Shown here piece after piece: positions 8,030 through 15,923 of a DNA stretch of 47,364 nt (position 1 is its first letter; each line of letters opens with the position of its first letter). Origin of the DNA: Geoalkalibacter sp. (GTDB lineage Bacteria > Desulfobacterota > Desulfuromonadia > Desulfuromonadales > Geoalkalibacteraceae); NCBI RefSeq assembly GCF_030605225.1, contig NZ_JAUWAV010000002.1, forward strand, positions 1 to 47,364, written 5' to 3'. The position numbers and the translations under genes were made by a program. The notes under the pieces were generated by a model that ran no database searches, had not been told where the DNA came from, and worked only from the letters and a program-made list of their open reading frames with translations.

Positions 8030-10409
8030 CGATTTCTTCCTTGAGGGTGCGCCCGTGGGCGGAGAGATTCTCCACCACCTGATCGAGCTCGCGGGTGCGC
8101 TCCACGTTGTTCTCCGCGATCCGGCGCATGCTCAAGACCGCCTGCACCACCTGGTGGCTGCGCGCGCTCTGGGCCAGGGTCGCTTCATTGATGTTCTCGA
8201 TCATGCCGCGGATTTTTTCCATGTTCTGCGAAATCTGGCGGCTGCCGATGGTCTGCTCGCTGGTGCTGGCCTTGACCCGCGCGGCGATGTCGCGCAGATC
8301 CTCCGAGGTGGTGTTGAGGTGACGGATGCCGTGGCTGTGCTGCTTGATGGCGGCGGCGATCTGCATGAGGGTGTCGGTGTTGGAATTGACCGCCTTGGTG
8401 ATCTGCTGACTGCCGCGCGCCTGCTCCTGGGTGGCGCGCACGATGCCGCGCACTTCCTCGGAGGACTTGAGGGTGCTCAAGCGGATTTTTTCCAGGGCCT
8501 CCCCGGCGATGCGCGCTTTTTCGGCTTCCTGGCGCACCTTCTCGTTGCCCGTGGTCATGGTGTCCACCGCCTCGCGGGTGCCGCCCTGCAAGTTGTTGAT
8601 GATGGCGGCGATTTCCCGGGTTGAGACGGCGGTGCGCTGGGCGAGTTCGCCGATTTCGTCGGCGACCACCGCGAAGCCGCGACCGTGCTGGCCGGCCTGG
8701 GCGGCGATGATGGCCGCGTTGAGGGCGAGCAGTCCGGTCTGGTCGGCGACCTCGTCGATGACCGTGAGGATCTTGCCGATGGCGTGGGACTGGTTGCCGA
8801 GATCCTGAATCACGGCAGTGGCTTTTTCCACCGTGGCGCACAAGGCCTGGATGCCGGCGATGCTGTCGTCCACCGCCCGCTTGCCGCGCTCGGTCTCGCG
8901 CACCGCTTCCTGGGAGAAACTGTTGGTGCGCTCGGCGGCCTGCTCGATTTCCCTGATGGCGGCGTCGAGCTCCGTGACCGAGGCCGCCGTCTCCTGGGTC
9001 GAGCCCGAGAGATTGGTCAGGCTGTCGGTGATCTGCTGGCTGGAGGTGGACATCTCGTTGAGGGCGCTGATGAGGTCTTCGACCTTGGCGAACACCATTT
9101 CCATCTGCCCGGCGATTTCCTCGGTGGTGGAGCCGACTTCGAGAGTGGCCGAGGAGCTTTCCTCGGCGGCCATGAGCAGACGACTGAGGTTTTCTGCGAT
9201 GCCGGCCACGGTGGCGTCGATGTTCTGCAGCGCCTGATGGGATTCCTCCAGGGAGACGGACTGCTGTCTGGTGCCCTGGTTGACGGCCTGGGAGGTCTCG
9301 CGGATCTTTTCCATGGCGGTGCCGAGTTCGTCGCGCACCCCGCGAATGCGCCGTACGGTTTCTCCGAGGCGACCGAGGAAGCGGTTGAAGTTCTCCGCGA
9401 GCAGGCCCACCTCGTCGCCGCTGGCGACCTTCAGGGTGCGCGTGAGGTCGGCTTCGCCCTCGGCGATGTCGCGCAGGTTGCCGACCACGGCGGCGAGGGG
9501 TTTGACAATGCCGCGCGCTATGGTCACGCCGATGAGGATCGCCAGCAGGCCGACGCCGGCCATGGTCGCCAGCACCAGGTGCTGCAGGTTCTGTCTGGCG
9601 GCGATCATCTCCGAGCGATCGACGGCGATGAGCATGCCCTCTTCGTGACCCTGCTCCGCGTGGAAGGGCACGTGCTTGACGATATAGGGGATGCCGCCGC
9701 GGCTCAGCTGCCAGACGGAGCGCCCGCGCATCTCTTCGTAGCGCAGATCCTCGAACTTGGGCGAGGAGGACCAGATGCGGGTGTTTTCGCCGTCCTGGTT
9801 GTAGAAGCTCACCTCGGCGCCGCTCAGGGTGCTGACATGCTGGGCATGGCTCTGGCCGAGAAACACCACGCCCATCAGATAGGCCAGGGGCTTGCGATGG
9901 TAGAGGATGGGCAGCACGGCGGCGATGACCTGATGATTCTCAAAGGTTTCCACGCCGCTCGCCTCGCCTTGTTCCAGGGCCTCCTGGAACAGGGGCACCT
10001 CGGCCGTGGAGGAGGCCGGCAGATGGGCGTACGTCTCCTTGCTCAGACGGCGCAGCACTTTGCCGTCGAGGCCGACCACCTGCACCAGATCGAGCTGGAA
10101 AATGTTGATGGCGTCTTCCAAGGCGCTGCCCAGCTCGAAGATCTCGTCCGCCGAGGGCGCGTAGAGCACCGAGTTGATCAGATCCACGTCGCGGCTGAGC
10201 ATGTGGGTGTAGTTGCGCGTCTCGCGCCGCGTATCCTCCATGCTCTCCTGAATGAAGCGGGCCGTTTCGTCGAGCTTGGTCTGGAGGTTGCGCTCGATGA
10301 GCTTTTCCGTCGATGAGGACACGATCATCAGCGCCAACGCCAGGGGAATGACGGAGAGCCCGATCAGCGCGAGGAGAATTTTGGTTTGCAGCTTGAGAGT
10401 CTTGATCAT
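8013..10409 (-). CDS. methyl-accepting chemotaxis protein with periplasmic Cache-type sensor
   Basis: A 798-residue inner-membrane chemoreceptor. TM1 is at about residues 9-31, a periplasmic double-Cache-like sensor at about 32-277, TM2 at about 278-298, then HAMP (TIARGIVKPLAAVVGNLRDI) and a long signalling coiled coil. The hairpin tip (GQHGRGFAVVADEIGELAQR) has Ile and Gln where many receptors have Glu and Arg (NAAIIAAQAG), a variant I recall from Geobacter receptors. No C-terminal CheR-tethering pentapeptide is present. The ATG at 10409 was chosen over one at 10445 because it gives MIKTLKLQTKILLALIG, a normal start just before TM1. The ligand cannot be inferred. Confidence 0.92.
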   Translation of the reverse strand: MIKTLKLQTKILLALIGLSVIPLALALMIVSSSTEKLIERNLQTKLDETARFIQESMEDTRRETRNYTHMLSRDVDLINSVLYAPSADEIFELGSALEDAINIFQLDLVQVVGLDGKVLRRLSKETYAHLPASSTAEVPLFQEALEQGEASGVETFENHQVIAAVLPILYHRKPLAYLMGVVFLGQSHAQHVSTLSGAEVSFYNQDGENTRIWSSSPKFEDLRYEEMRGRSVWQLSRGGIPYIVKHVPFHAEQGHEEGMLIAVDRSEMIAARQNLQHLVLATMAGVGLLAILIGVTIARGIVKPLAAVVGNLRDIAEGEADLTRTLKVASGDEVGLLAENFNRFLGRLGETVRRIRGVRDELGTAMEKIRETSQAVNQGTRQQSVSLEESHQALQNIDATVAGIAENLSRLLMAAEESSSATLEVGSTTEEIAGQMEMVFAKVEDLISALNEMSTSSQQITDSLTNLSGSTQETAASVTELDAAIREIEQAAERTNSFSQEAVRETERGKRAVDDSIAGIQALCATVEKATAVIQDLGNQSHAIGKILTVIDEVADQTGLLALNAAIIAAQAGQHGRGFAVVADEIGELAQRTAVSTREIAAIINNLQGGTREAVDTMTTGNEKVRQEAEKARIAGEALEKIRLSTLKSSEEVRGIVRATQEQARGSQQITKAVNSNTDTLMQIAAAIKQHSHGIRHLNTTSEDLRDIAARVKASTSEQTIGSRQISQNMEKIRGMIENINEATLAQSARSHQVVQAVLSMRRIAENNVERTRELDQVVENLSAHGRTLKEEIGAFKV

Positions 10410-10538
10410 GAATAGCCCCTGCCGGAGAATCAGCGTCAATGGCAAAACAGAGAAATCCTAACATTTGCTAATGTCTCAGGCAATCCCTTAAATATTCCCC
10501 CCTTTACTTTCCGGGGCGCTTCGGCGAACAATGGCGCC

Positions 10539-10724
10539 ATGAGCGAGGAGAAGAAAAAATCGACCAAAGCCGCGGAGCGGCCCAACCGCCTGTGCCTGCG
10601 CTGCCTGCGCGCCTGCCGTCAGAGCGAGCAGGTGCTCCTGCTCGACTGCCCGCGTTTCGTGCCGCGACCCTTCAAGGTGCAAAAGCCGCCCGGCCGACAA
10701 CTCGATCTGTTCGGCAAGAACTAG
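10539..10724 (+). CDS. 61-residue Cys-cluster protein of unknown function
   Basis: A basic N-terminus (MSEEKKKSTKAAERPNR) precedes C19-x2-C22-x3-C26 and C37 (CLRCLRAC, LLDCPRF), four cysteines that could bind zinc or an Fe-S cluster. The C-terminus ends QLDLFGKN. It diverges from the chemoreceptor gene and converges on metX with a shared terminator hairpin. No good ribosome binding site is visible before the ATG, which lowers confidence in the exact start. The compact cysteine pattern and its own downstream terminator support a real gene. Confidence 0.6.
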   Translation: MSEEKKKSTKAAERPNRLCLRCLRACRQSEQVLLLDCPRFVPRPFKVQKPPGRQLDLFGKN

Positions 10725-10746
10725 CCGGCGCCATAACCGCCAAGGA

Positions 10747-10779
10747 GAAAAGCGAACCCAGAAGGTTCGCTTTTTTTTT
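10747..10779. terminator. bidirectional intrinsic terminator between the 61-residue gene and metX
   Basis: An 8-bp stem AGCGAACC/GGTTCGCT (10751-10758 with 10764-10771) is followed by T9 on the plus strand and by a shorter T-rich run on the minus strand. The last T of the plus-strand run (10779) is also the first base of the TCA that complements the metX stop codon. Confidence 0.85.
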
Positions 10780-11894
10780 CAGCCGGGCAGCTTTGTCAGA
10801 AAATCGCGGATCAGGTGGGTGAATTTTTCCGGTTCGACGAGAAAGGAGTCGTGGCCGTAGTCCGAGTCGATGAGGTGATAGCGCACGGGCTTGCCGAGTT
10901 TTTCCAGGCAGCGCACGGCTTCCTCGGTCTGATAGGGCGGGTAGAGCCAGTCGGAGGTGAAGGCGAACCACAGGGAGGGGCATTGCATGCGGGCCAGGGC
11001 CTCCTCCAGGGAGTCGAAATTCCAGGCGGTGTCGTAGAGATCCAGCGCCTTGGCCAGATAGAGAAAGCTGTTGGTGTCGAAGCGCGCGGGAAAGTTGTAG
11101 CCGTTGTATTCGAGGTAGCGCTCGATCTCGAATTTGCCGAAGAAGTCGAACTGGCCGTCGCGGGCGGAAAAGCGCCGGCCGAACTTCATCTGCATGGAGG
11201 TGTCGGAGAGAAAGGAGATGTGGCCGATGGCCCGCGCCAGGGCCAGCCCGTCGGTGGGCGGATGCTCGGGGCGGTAGTTGCCCTTTTTCCACAAGGGGTC
11301 GTTGAAGATCGCCTGGCGGGCCACGGCGTTGAGGGCGATGGCCAAAGGCGAGGTGCGCGCCGTGCCGGCGATGGGGATGATGGAGCGCACCTGCTCGGGG
11401 TAGAGGATGCTCCATTCCACCGCCTGCATGGCGCCCATGCTGCCGCCGATGACGCTGAGCAGGGACGGCAGTCCGAGATGATCGACGAGCAGCTTCTGCG
11501 CGCGCACCATGTCGCGCACCATGACCACCGGAAAGCTCAGGCGATAGGGCCGGCCGGTGCGCGGGTTGAGGCTGGTGGGGCCGGTGGAGCCCTTGCACGA
11601 GCCGATGACGTTGGAGCAGAGCACGAAGTAGCGCTCGGTGTCGAGAACCTTGCCGGGGCCGATCATGTCGTCCCACCAGCCGGGCTTGCGGTCCTCGGAA
11701 TGATTGCGGCCGGCGGCGTGGGCGTCGCCGGTCCAGGCGTGACAGACCAGGATCGCGTTGCTGCGCGCGGCGTTGAGCCGGCCGTAGGTCTCGTAGGCCA
11801 GGGTGATCGGCCCAAGCACCCGGCCGCTTTCGAGCTGCAGTTCGGTGTCGAAGGTGATCGATTCGGTTGTGACGATGCCGACGGATGTGCTCAA
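10779..11894 (-). CDS. metX: homoserine O-acetyltransferase
   Basis: A 371-residue alpha/beta-hydrolase that acetylates homoserine with acetyl-CoA, the first committed step to methionine. The nucleophile elbow is GGSMGAMQ with Ser152. The catalytic Asp is probably in FTSDWLYPP and the catalytic His is H348 ([10 protein letters not shown]). No in-frame ATG gives a sensible N-terminus. A TTG at 11894 has AAGGGA 7 nt upstream and yields [15 protein letters not shown], so I use it; longer frames would read into the riboswitch terminator. The gene has its own promoter and SAM-I riboswitch, so it should be shut off by S-adenosylmethionine. O-acetylhomoserine then feeds the two PLP enzymes upstream. 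Confidence 0.93.
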   Translation of the reverse strand: MSTSVGIVTTESITFDTELQLESGRVLGPITLAYETYGRLNAARSNAILVCHAWTGDAHAAGRNHSEDRKPGWWDDMIGPGKVLDTERYFVLCSNVIGSCKGSTGPTSLNPRTGRPYRLSFPVVMVRDMVRAQKLLVDHLGLPSLLSVIGGSMGAMQAVEWSILYPEQVRSIIPIAGTARTSPLAIALNAVARQAIFNDPLWKKGNYRPEHPPTDGLALARAIGHISFLSDTSMQMKFGRRFSARDGQFDFFGKFEIERYLEYNGYNFPARFDTNSFLYLAKALDLYDTAWNFDSLEEALARMQCPSLWFAFTSDWLYPPYQTEEAVRCLEKLGKPVRYHLIDSDYGHDSFLVEPEKFTHLIRDFLTKLPG

Positions 11895-11920
11895 TGCCTG
11901 ATCCCTTGCTGGCGCAAAGC

Positions 11921-11959
11921 AAACGGCCCCTTCCCAGGCGTGATGAGAAGGGGCCGTTT
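11921..11959 (-). terminator. SAM-responsive terminator hairpin in the metX leader
   Basis: A perfect 12-bp inverted repeat (11921-11932 with 11948-11959) reads AACGGCCCCTT... on the minus strand and ends in GTTTGCTTTG, so the U tract is interrupted. It lies between the aptamer and the metX start, the usual position for the expression platform. Confidence 0.8.
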
Positions 11960-11989
11960 GAATACGTGCGGGCAGGTATCCTCGGGCTC

Positions 11990-12132
11990 CGTCCCCATCT
12001 TCCCCGTCGCGGCGATGAGCCTTCGACGGGCAGGAGTTAGCACCTGGCGTCCGCCCCTGCGCCTTGCGGTCGCGGCGAACCGGTTGCTGTGGCTTCAAAG
12101 GGCCTTTCCCTCCACCACTCTTGATATGGACG
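11990..12132 (-). ncRNA. SAM-I (S-box) riboswitch of metX
   Basis: The minus strand carries the S-box core in order: ATCAAGAG, GGTGGAGGGAAAGGCCC, TGAAGCCACAGCAACC, GGTGCTAACTCCTGCC and AAGATG. The P1 helix is formed by CGTCC (near 12132) and GGACG (near 11990). The aptamer starts about 20 nt after the predicted transcription start. Confidence 0.93.
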
Positions 12133-12158
12133 TTGCGCTGTCGCGGTTGTCGGGTGGA

Positions 12159-12187
12159 ACTCTAGCGGAACGGCGAATGCTTGTCAA
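12159..12187 (-). promoter_or_regulatory. promoter of the metX riboswitch transcript
   Basis: On the minus strand, TTGACA (12182-12187), a 17-nt spacer and TAGAGT (12159-12164). The start point would be near 12152, just upstream of the S-box aptamer. Confidence 0.75.
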
Positions 12188-12205
12188 TCTCCGCGGCGCC
12201 CGGCC

Positions 12206-13351
12206 TCAGCGGGCCAGGGCGCTCTCCAGGTCGTCCCAGAGATCCTCGGGATCCTCGATGCCCACGGAAATGCGCAGCAGGCTTTCGCGGATGCCGAGCT
12301 GTTCCTTGACCGGCACGGGAATGGCCGCGTGGGACATGCTCCAGCAGTGGGTGAGGATGGTTTCCACCCCGCCGAGGCTGGGCGCGATGATGGGCAGCCG
12401 CACGGCTTCGAGGACGCGCGGCACCCGCGCCCGCTCCTTGAGTTCGAAGGAGAGCACGGCGCCGGGGCCGGAGGCCTGGGCGAAATGCACGGCGCGGCCG
12501 GGGTGCTCCGCCAGGCCCGGATAATAGACCCGCGCCACCGCCGGGTGGCCGGCGAGACGCGCGGCGAGGAGCTGCGCGCCGGCCTGGGCGGCTTCCAGGC
12601 GCACCTTGAGGGTTTTGATGCCGCGCGCCAGCAGGAAACAGTCGAAGGGCGCCAGGGTCGCGCCCGTGGCGTTCTGCAAACGCTTGAGACGCGCCGCCAG
12701 CTCCGTGTCGGCGGTGGTCACCAGCCCGGCGAGCAGATCCGAGTGGCCGCCGAGAAATTTGGTGGCGCTGTGAATCGCCACGTCGATGCCCAGGGGCAGG
12801 GCCGGTTGCAGCAGGGGCGTCATGAAGGTGTTGTCGAGCAGGGTGAGCAGTCCGCGGCGGCGGGCGATCTCGACCAGGGCGCGCAAATCGCTGATCTTGA
12901 ACAGGGGGTTGGACGGCGTTTCCAGCAGCAGCGCGCGAGTTTCGGGGCGGATGGCGTCCTCGACCTTCTGCGGATCGGTCATGTCCACCAGGCTCACGCC
13001 GATGCCCTGCTGCGGCAGCACCAGGTGCAGATAGCGGTAGGTGCCGCCGTAGAGATCATCGGGAGCGATGACGTGATCGCCGCTTTTGAGCAGCGAGAGG
13101 GCCGCACCCACCGCCGCCATGCCCGAGGCGTAGGCGAAGCCGCGCACCCCGCCCTCGAGCAAGGCGATGGCTTCCTCCACCTGGTCGCGGCTCGGATTGC
13201 CGCTGCGCGCATAGTCGTACTCGCCGGGGCGTCCGCCGAAATGATGGTAGGTCGAGGCCAGATACACGGGAATATTGGCCGCCCCGGTGGCCGGATCGCG
13301 GTCGCGACCCTGATGCACCAGCAAAGTCGCCGGCCGTAGAGATTTACTCAT
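12206..13351 (-). CDS. cystathionine lyase/synthase family PLP enzyme (MetC-like)
   Basis: A 381-residue enzyme of the Cys/Met metabolism PLP family. K198 in HSATKFLGGHSD binds the cofactor; YARSGNP and YGGTYRYL contact it as in the family. The ETPSNPLFKISDL segment resembles gamma- and beta-lyases slightly more than gamma-synthases, so cystathionine cleavage to homocysteine is a guess; cystathionine gamma-synthase is the main alternative. The ATG at 13351 is preceded by AAGGAC at 7 nt; an upstream in-frame start at 13414 overlaps the previous gene and lacks support. It lies 59 nt behind a paralog, with which it probably shares the SAM-I-controlled transcript. Together the two could perform both transsulfuration steps. 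Confidence 0.88.
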   Translation of the reverse strand: MSKSLRPATLLVHQGRDRDPATGAANIPVYLASTYHHFGGRPGEYDYARSGNPSRDQVEEAIALLEGGVRGFAYASGMAAVGAALSLLKSGDHVIAPDDLYGGTYRYLHLVLPQQGIGVSLVDMTDPQKVEDAIRPETRALLLETPSNPLFKISDLRALVEIARRRGLLTLLDNTFMTPLLQPALPLGIDVAIHSATKFLGGHSDLLAGLVTTADTELAARLKRLQNATGATLAPFDCFLLARGIKTLKVRLEAAQAGAQLLAARLAGHPAVARVYYPGLAEHPGRAVHFAQASGPGAVLSFELKERARVPRVLEAVRLPIIAPSLGGVETILTHCWSMSHAAIPVPVKEQLGIRESLLRISVGIEDPEDLWDDLESALAR

Positions 13352-13410
13352 GGTCAGTGTCCTTTTCCTTTGTCCCTGAAGTCCTGTAAGTCCCTTGGGT
13401 CCCTGCTGGC

Positions 13411-14562
13411 TCACCCCAGCGCCTGCGCCAGATCACCGATGATGTCCGCCACGCTTTCAACCCCCACCGACAGCCGCAGCAGGCTCTCGCAGATGCCCAG
13501 GCGCAGGCGCTCGGCCTCGGGGATGTCGCCGTGGGTCTGCACCGCCGGCAGAGTCATGAGGGATTCCACCCCGCCGAGGCTCTCGGCGAAGGAAATCAGC
13601 TTGAGGCGCTTGAGGGCCTGGCGCGCCGTCTCGGGCCGATCCACGCGAAAGGAGAGCATGCCGCCGAAGCCCTTGGTCTGGCGGCGGGAGAGCTCATGGC
13701 CGGGGTGATCCTCGAGGCCCGGATAATAGACCGCCGTGACGCGCGGATGGGTGCGCAGCCACTCGGCGACCCGCTGAGCGTTGGCGTTGTGTCGCTCCAG
13801 GCGCAGGCTCAGGGTCTTGAGGGAGCGCAGCAGCAGCCAGCAGTCCTGGGGCGGCAGGATCGCTCCGGTGGAATTCTGCAGGAAGTAGAGCCGCTCGCCC
13901 AGGGCCGCGTCGCGCGCCACCAGCACCCCGGCGCACAGATCGTTGTGTCCGCCGAGGTATTTGGTGGCCGAATGCACCACCACGTCGGCGCCGAAGTCGA
14001 AGGGCCGCTGCAAGACCGGGGTGAGAAAGGTGTTGTCGACAATGTAGAGCAGGCCCCGCTCGCGGCACAAGGAGCCGAGTGCGGCCAGATCGGCCACGCC
14101 GAGCAGCGGATTGCCCGGGGTTTCGACCAGCAAGGCACGGGTCTGGGGAGTGATGGCGGCGGCAACGGCCGCTGTGTCCGTGGTGTCGACGTAGCTGGCG
14201 GCAAGGCCCAGTTTGTCGAACACCTGGGCCAGCACGCGGTAGGTGCCGCCGTAGAGATCCTGGGACACCACCAGGTGATCGCCGGCGGAAAAATGCAGGA
14301 ACAGGGTGGTGAGCGCCGCCATGCCCGAGCCGAACACGCAGGCGCGGGCGCCCCCCTCGAGGTCGGCCAGGGCCTCTTCGAGAACCTTGCGCGTCGGATT
14401 GCCCGATCGTGTGTAGTCAAAGCCGGTGGATTCGCCCACCCCGGGGTGGCGATAGGTGGCGCTGGGATAGATGGGGACGCTGATGGCGCCGGTGCGCTCG
14501 TCGTAGCCGACGCCGACCTGCACCAGGCGGGTTTCCAAAGAATGACGGGTGGTTTGCTCCAT
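13411..14562 (-). CDS. cystathionine synthase/lyase family PLP enzyme (MetB-like)
   Basis: A 383-residue paralog of the next gene. The PLP lysine is K201 ([12 protein letters not shown]) and [11 protein letters not shown] and YGGTYRVL are conserved. As the first gene after a SAM-I riboswitch it is likely to condense an acylhomoserine (O-acetylhomoserine from MetX) with cysteine to form cystathionine, or directly with sulfide. Sequence alone does not separate synthase from lyase in this family. The ATG at 14562 has GGAG 6 nt upstream. cysK lies upstream on the same strand, but the promoter, riboswitch and terminator between them make this a separate transcript. Confidence 0.88.
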   Translation of the reverse strand: MEQTTRHSLETRLVQVGVGYDERTGAISVPIYPSATYRHPGVGESTGFDYTRSGNPTRKVLEEALADLEGGARACVFGSGMAALTTLFLHFSAGDHLVVSQDLYGGTYRVLAQVFDKLGLAASYVDTTDTAAVAAAITPQTRALLVETPGNPLLGVADLAALGSLCRERGLLYIVDNTFLTPVLQRPFDFGADVVVHSATKYLGGHNDLCAGVLVARDAALGERLYFLQNSTGAILPPQDCWLLLRSLKTLSLRLERHNANAQRVAEWLRTHPRVTAVYYPGLEDHPGHELSRRQTKGFGGMLSFRVDRPETARQALKRLKLISFAESLGGVESLMTLPAVQTHGDIPEAERLRLGICESLLRLSVGVESVADIIGDLAQALG

Positions 14563-14589
14563 GGCAATCTCCTGTTGCGCGCGGTGACG

Positions 14590-14625
14590 AAAACGGCCCC
14601 TTCCCGCCAGATGGGGAAGGGGCCG
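14590..14625 (-). terminator. SAM-responsive terminator hairpin before the MetB-like gene
   Basis: A 12-bp stem (14594-14605 with 14614-14625) is followed on the minus strand by TTTT. The 15 bases at its 3' side, GGGAAGGGGCCGTTT, can also be read in the metX leader with only a spacing change. Confidence 0.85.
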
Positions 14626-14667
14626 CGCGCGGACACAGGGTGCCGAAGGGCAATGCGGGCTCCGTCC

Positions 14668-14797
14668 TCATCTTCCCCGCCTTGACAACACGCCTCGACG
14701 GGCAGGAATTAGCACCTGACATCCGCTTTCGCCCTCGGGCCAAAGTGAACCGGTTGCTGTGGCTTCGCAGGGCCTGTCCCTCCGCCACTCTCGATGA
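14668..14797 (-). ncRNA. SAM-I (S-box) riboswitch of the transsulfuration genes
   Basis: On the minus strand: GAGAGTGGCGGAGGGA, CAGGCCC, GCGAAGCCACAGCAACCGG, AGGTGCTAATTCCTGCCC and AAGATGAG. P1 pairs TCATC (14793-14797 region) with GATGA (14668-14672 region). It shares long identical stretches with the metX copy. Confidence 0.93.
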
Positions 14798-14804
14798 TCG
14801 ACGC

Positions 14805-14822
14805 GGTTCGCCGAAGCGAACC
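14805..14822 (-). promoter_or_regulatory. UUCG-loop hairpin at the 5' end of the riboswitch transcript
   Basis: A perfect 7-bp stem GGTTCGC/GCGAACC closes a TTCG tetraloop on the minus strand, at or within a few bases of the predicted transcript start. Such hairpins commonly protect 5' ends from decay; that role here is inference. Confidence 0.55.
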
Positions 14823-14830
14823 TTTCTGAA

Positions 14831-14859
14831 AAGCTAAGGCAAGGCCGAAATAAAGTCAA
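14831..14859 (-). promoter_or_regulatory. promoter of the transsulfuration transcript, -35 inside an 11-bp inverted repeat
   Basis: On the minus strand, TTGACT (14854-14859), a 17-nt spacer and TAGCTT (14831-14836). The perfect inverted repeat CAAGGCCGAAA (14840-14850) / TTTCGGCCTTG (14880-14890) flanks the -35 box, suggesting an operator or, less likely, a cysK terminator. Confidence 0.55.
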
Positions 14860-14923
14860 TAGAAATTATCAAGAAAGTTTTTCGGCCTTGTTGGGTTTTT
14901 CTTGTATCAACGTGGAAAATAAA

Positions 14924-15877
14924 TCACACCAATCCTTCAAACAACACACTGGTGAGGTAGCGCTCGCCCGAATCGGGCAGCACCACGACGATGGTCTTGC
15001 CGTTGAATTCGGGCTTGGCGGCCAGGCGCGCGGTGACCGCGACGGCGGCGCCGCAGGAGATGCCGGCGAGAATGCCTTCTTCCTTGGCCAGGCGCCGGGC
15101 GAACTCGATGGCCTCGTCGTTGCTGACCTGCTCGACCTGATCGACCACGGATAGGTCCAAGGTGTCGGGAATGAAGCCCGCGCCGATGCCCTGAATCTTG
15201 TGCGGGCCGGGTTTGATTTCGTCACCGGCCAGTTTCTGGCTGATCACCGGGCTGTCGCTGGGTTCCACCGCCACGGAGTGGATCTTCTTGCCCTTGGTCT
15301 TTTTGATGTAGCGCGATACGCCGGTGATGGTGCCGCCGGTGCCGACACCGGAAACCAGCACGTCGATGGCGCCTTCGGTGTCCTCCCAGATCTCGGGGCC
15401 GGTGGTCTGCTCGTGAATCGCCGGATTGGCGGGATTCTTGAATTGGTGCAGCAGCACGTAGCGGTTGGGATCGGACGCCGCCAGTTCCTCCGCGGCGGCG
15501 ATGGCGCCGCCCATGCCCTTGGCGCCGGGGGTGAGAATCAGGTTGGCGCCGAAGGCTTTAAGCACCTTGCGGCGCTCGATGCTCATGGTTTCGGGCATGG
15601 TCAGGGTGATGGGGATGCCGCGCGCGGCGGCGACAAAGGCCAGGGCGATCCCGGTGTTGCCGCTGGTCGGCTCGACGATCTCCTTGCCCGGGCCGAGCAG
15701 GCCCTTCTGTTCGGCGTCCCAGATCATGGAGGCGCCGATGCGGCACTTGACCGAATAGGCGGGGTTGCGCCCCTCGATTTTTCCGAGAACGACGGCGCCG
15801 CCCGGGGCGATGTGGTTGAGGCGCACCAGGGGGGTGCGGCCGATGCTGAGGGAATTGTCGTTGTAAATCTTGGCCAT
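14924..15877 (-). CDS. cysK: cysteine synthase A (O-acetylserine sulfhydrylase)
   Basis: A 317-residue PLP enzyme joining sulfide to O-acetylserine to make cysteine. PLP Lys is K44 in [26 protein letters not shown] (substrate loop), [16 protein letters not shown] (phosphate loop) and [11 protein letters not shown] are all intact. The ATG at 15877 has AAGGAG upstream; a longer frame starting at 15916 has no support. It is the last gene of the cysH-cysD-cysN-reductase-cysK series and takes up the sulfide made by the reductase 46 nt upstream. No serine acetyltransferase gene (cysE) is in the window. Confidence 0.94.
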   Translation of the reverse strand: MAKIYNDNSLSIGRTPLVRLNHIAPGGAVVLGKIEGRNPAYSVKCRIGASMIWDAEQKGLLGPGKEIVEPTSGNTGIALAFVAAARGIPITLTMPETMSIERRKVLKAFGANLILTPGAKGMGGAIAAAEELAASDPNRYVLLHQFKNPANPAIHEQTTGPEIWEDTEGAIDVLVSGVGTGGTITGVSRYIKKTKGKKIHSVAVEPSDSPVISQKLAGDEIKPGPHKIQGIGAGFIPDTLDLSVVDQVEQVSNDEAIEFARRLAKEEGILAGISCGAAVAVTARLAAKPEFNGKTIVVVLPDSGERYLTSVLFEGLV

Positions 15878-15923
15878 GCGCGTTCTCCTTGGCTGAAATC
15901 GGCCGCTCGGGCCCACTCTTGGG

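Noticed and set aside
10464-10477. ACATT-TGCT-AATGT dyad upstream of the chemoreceptor
   Set aside because: Short arms, single copy and no clear promoter elements around it; not distinguishable from chance.
12206-14562. Tandem PLP genes as one broken gene
   Set aside because: Both are full length with complete active sites and separate ribosome binding sites, so they are paralogs.
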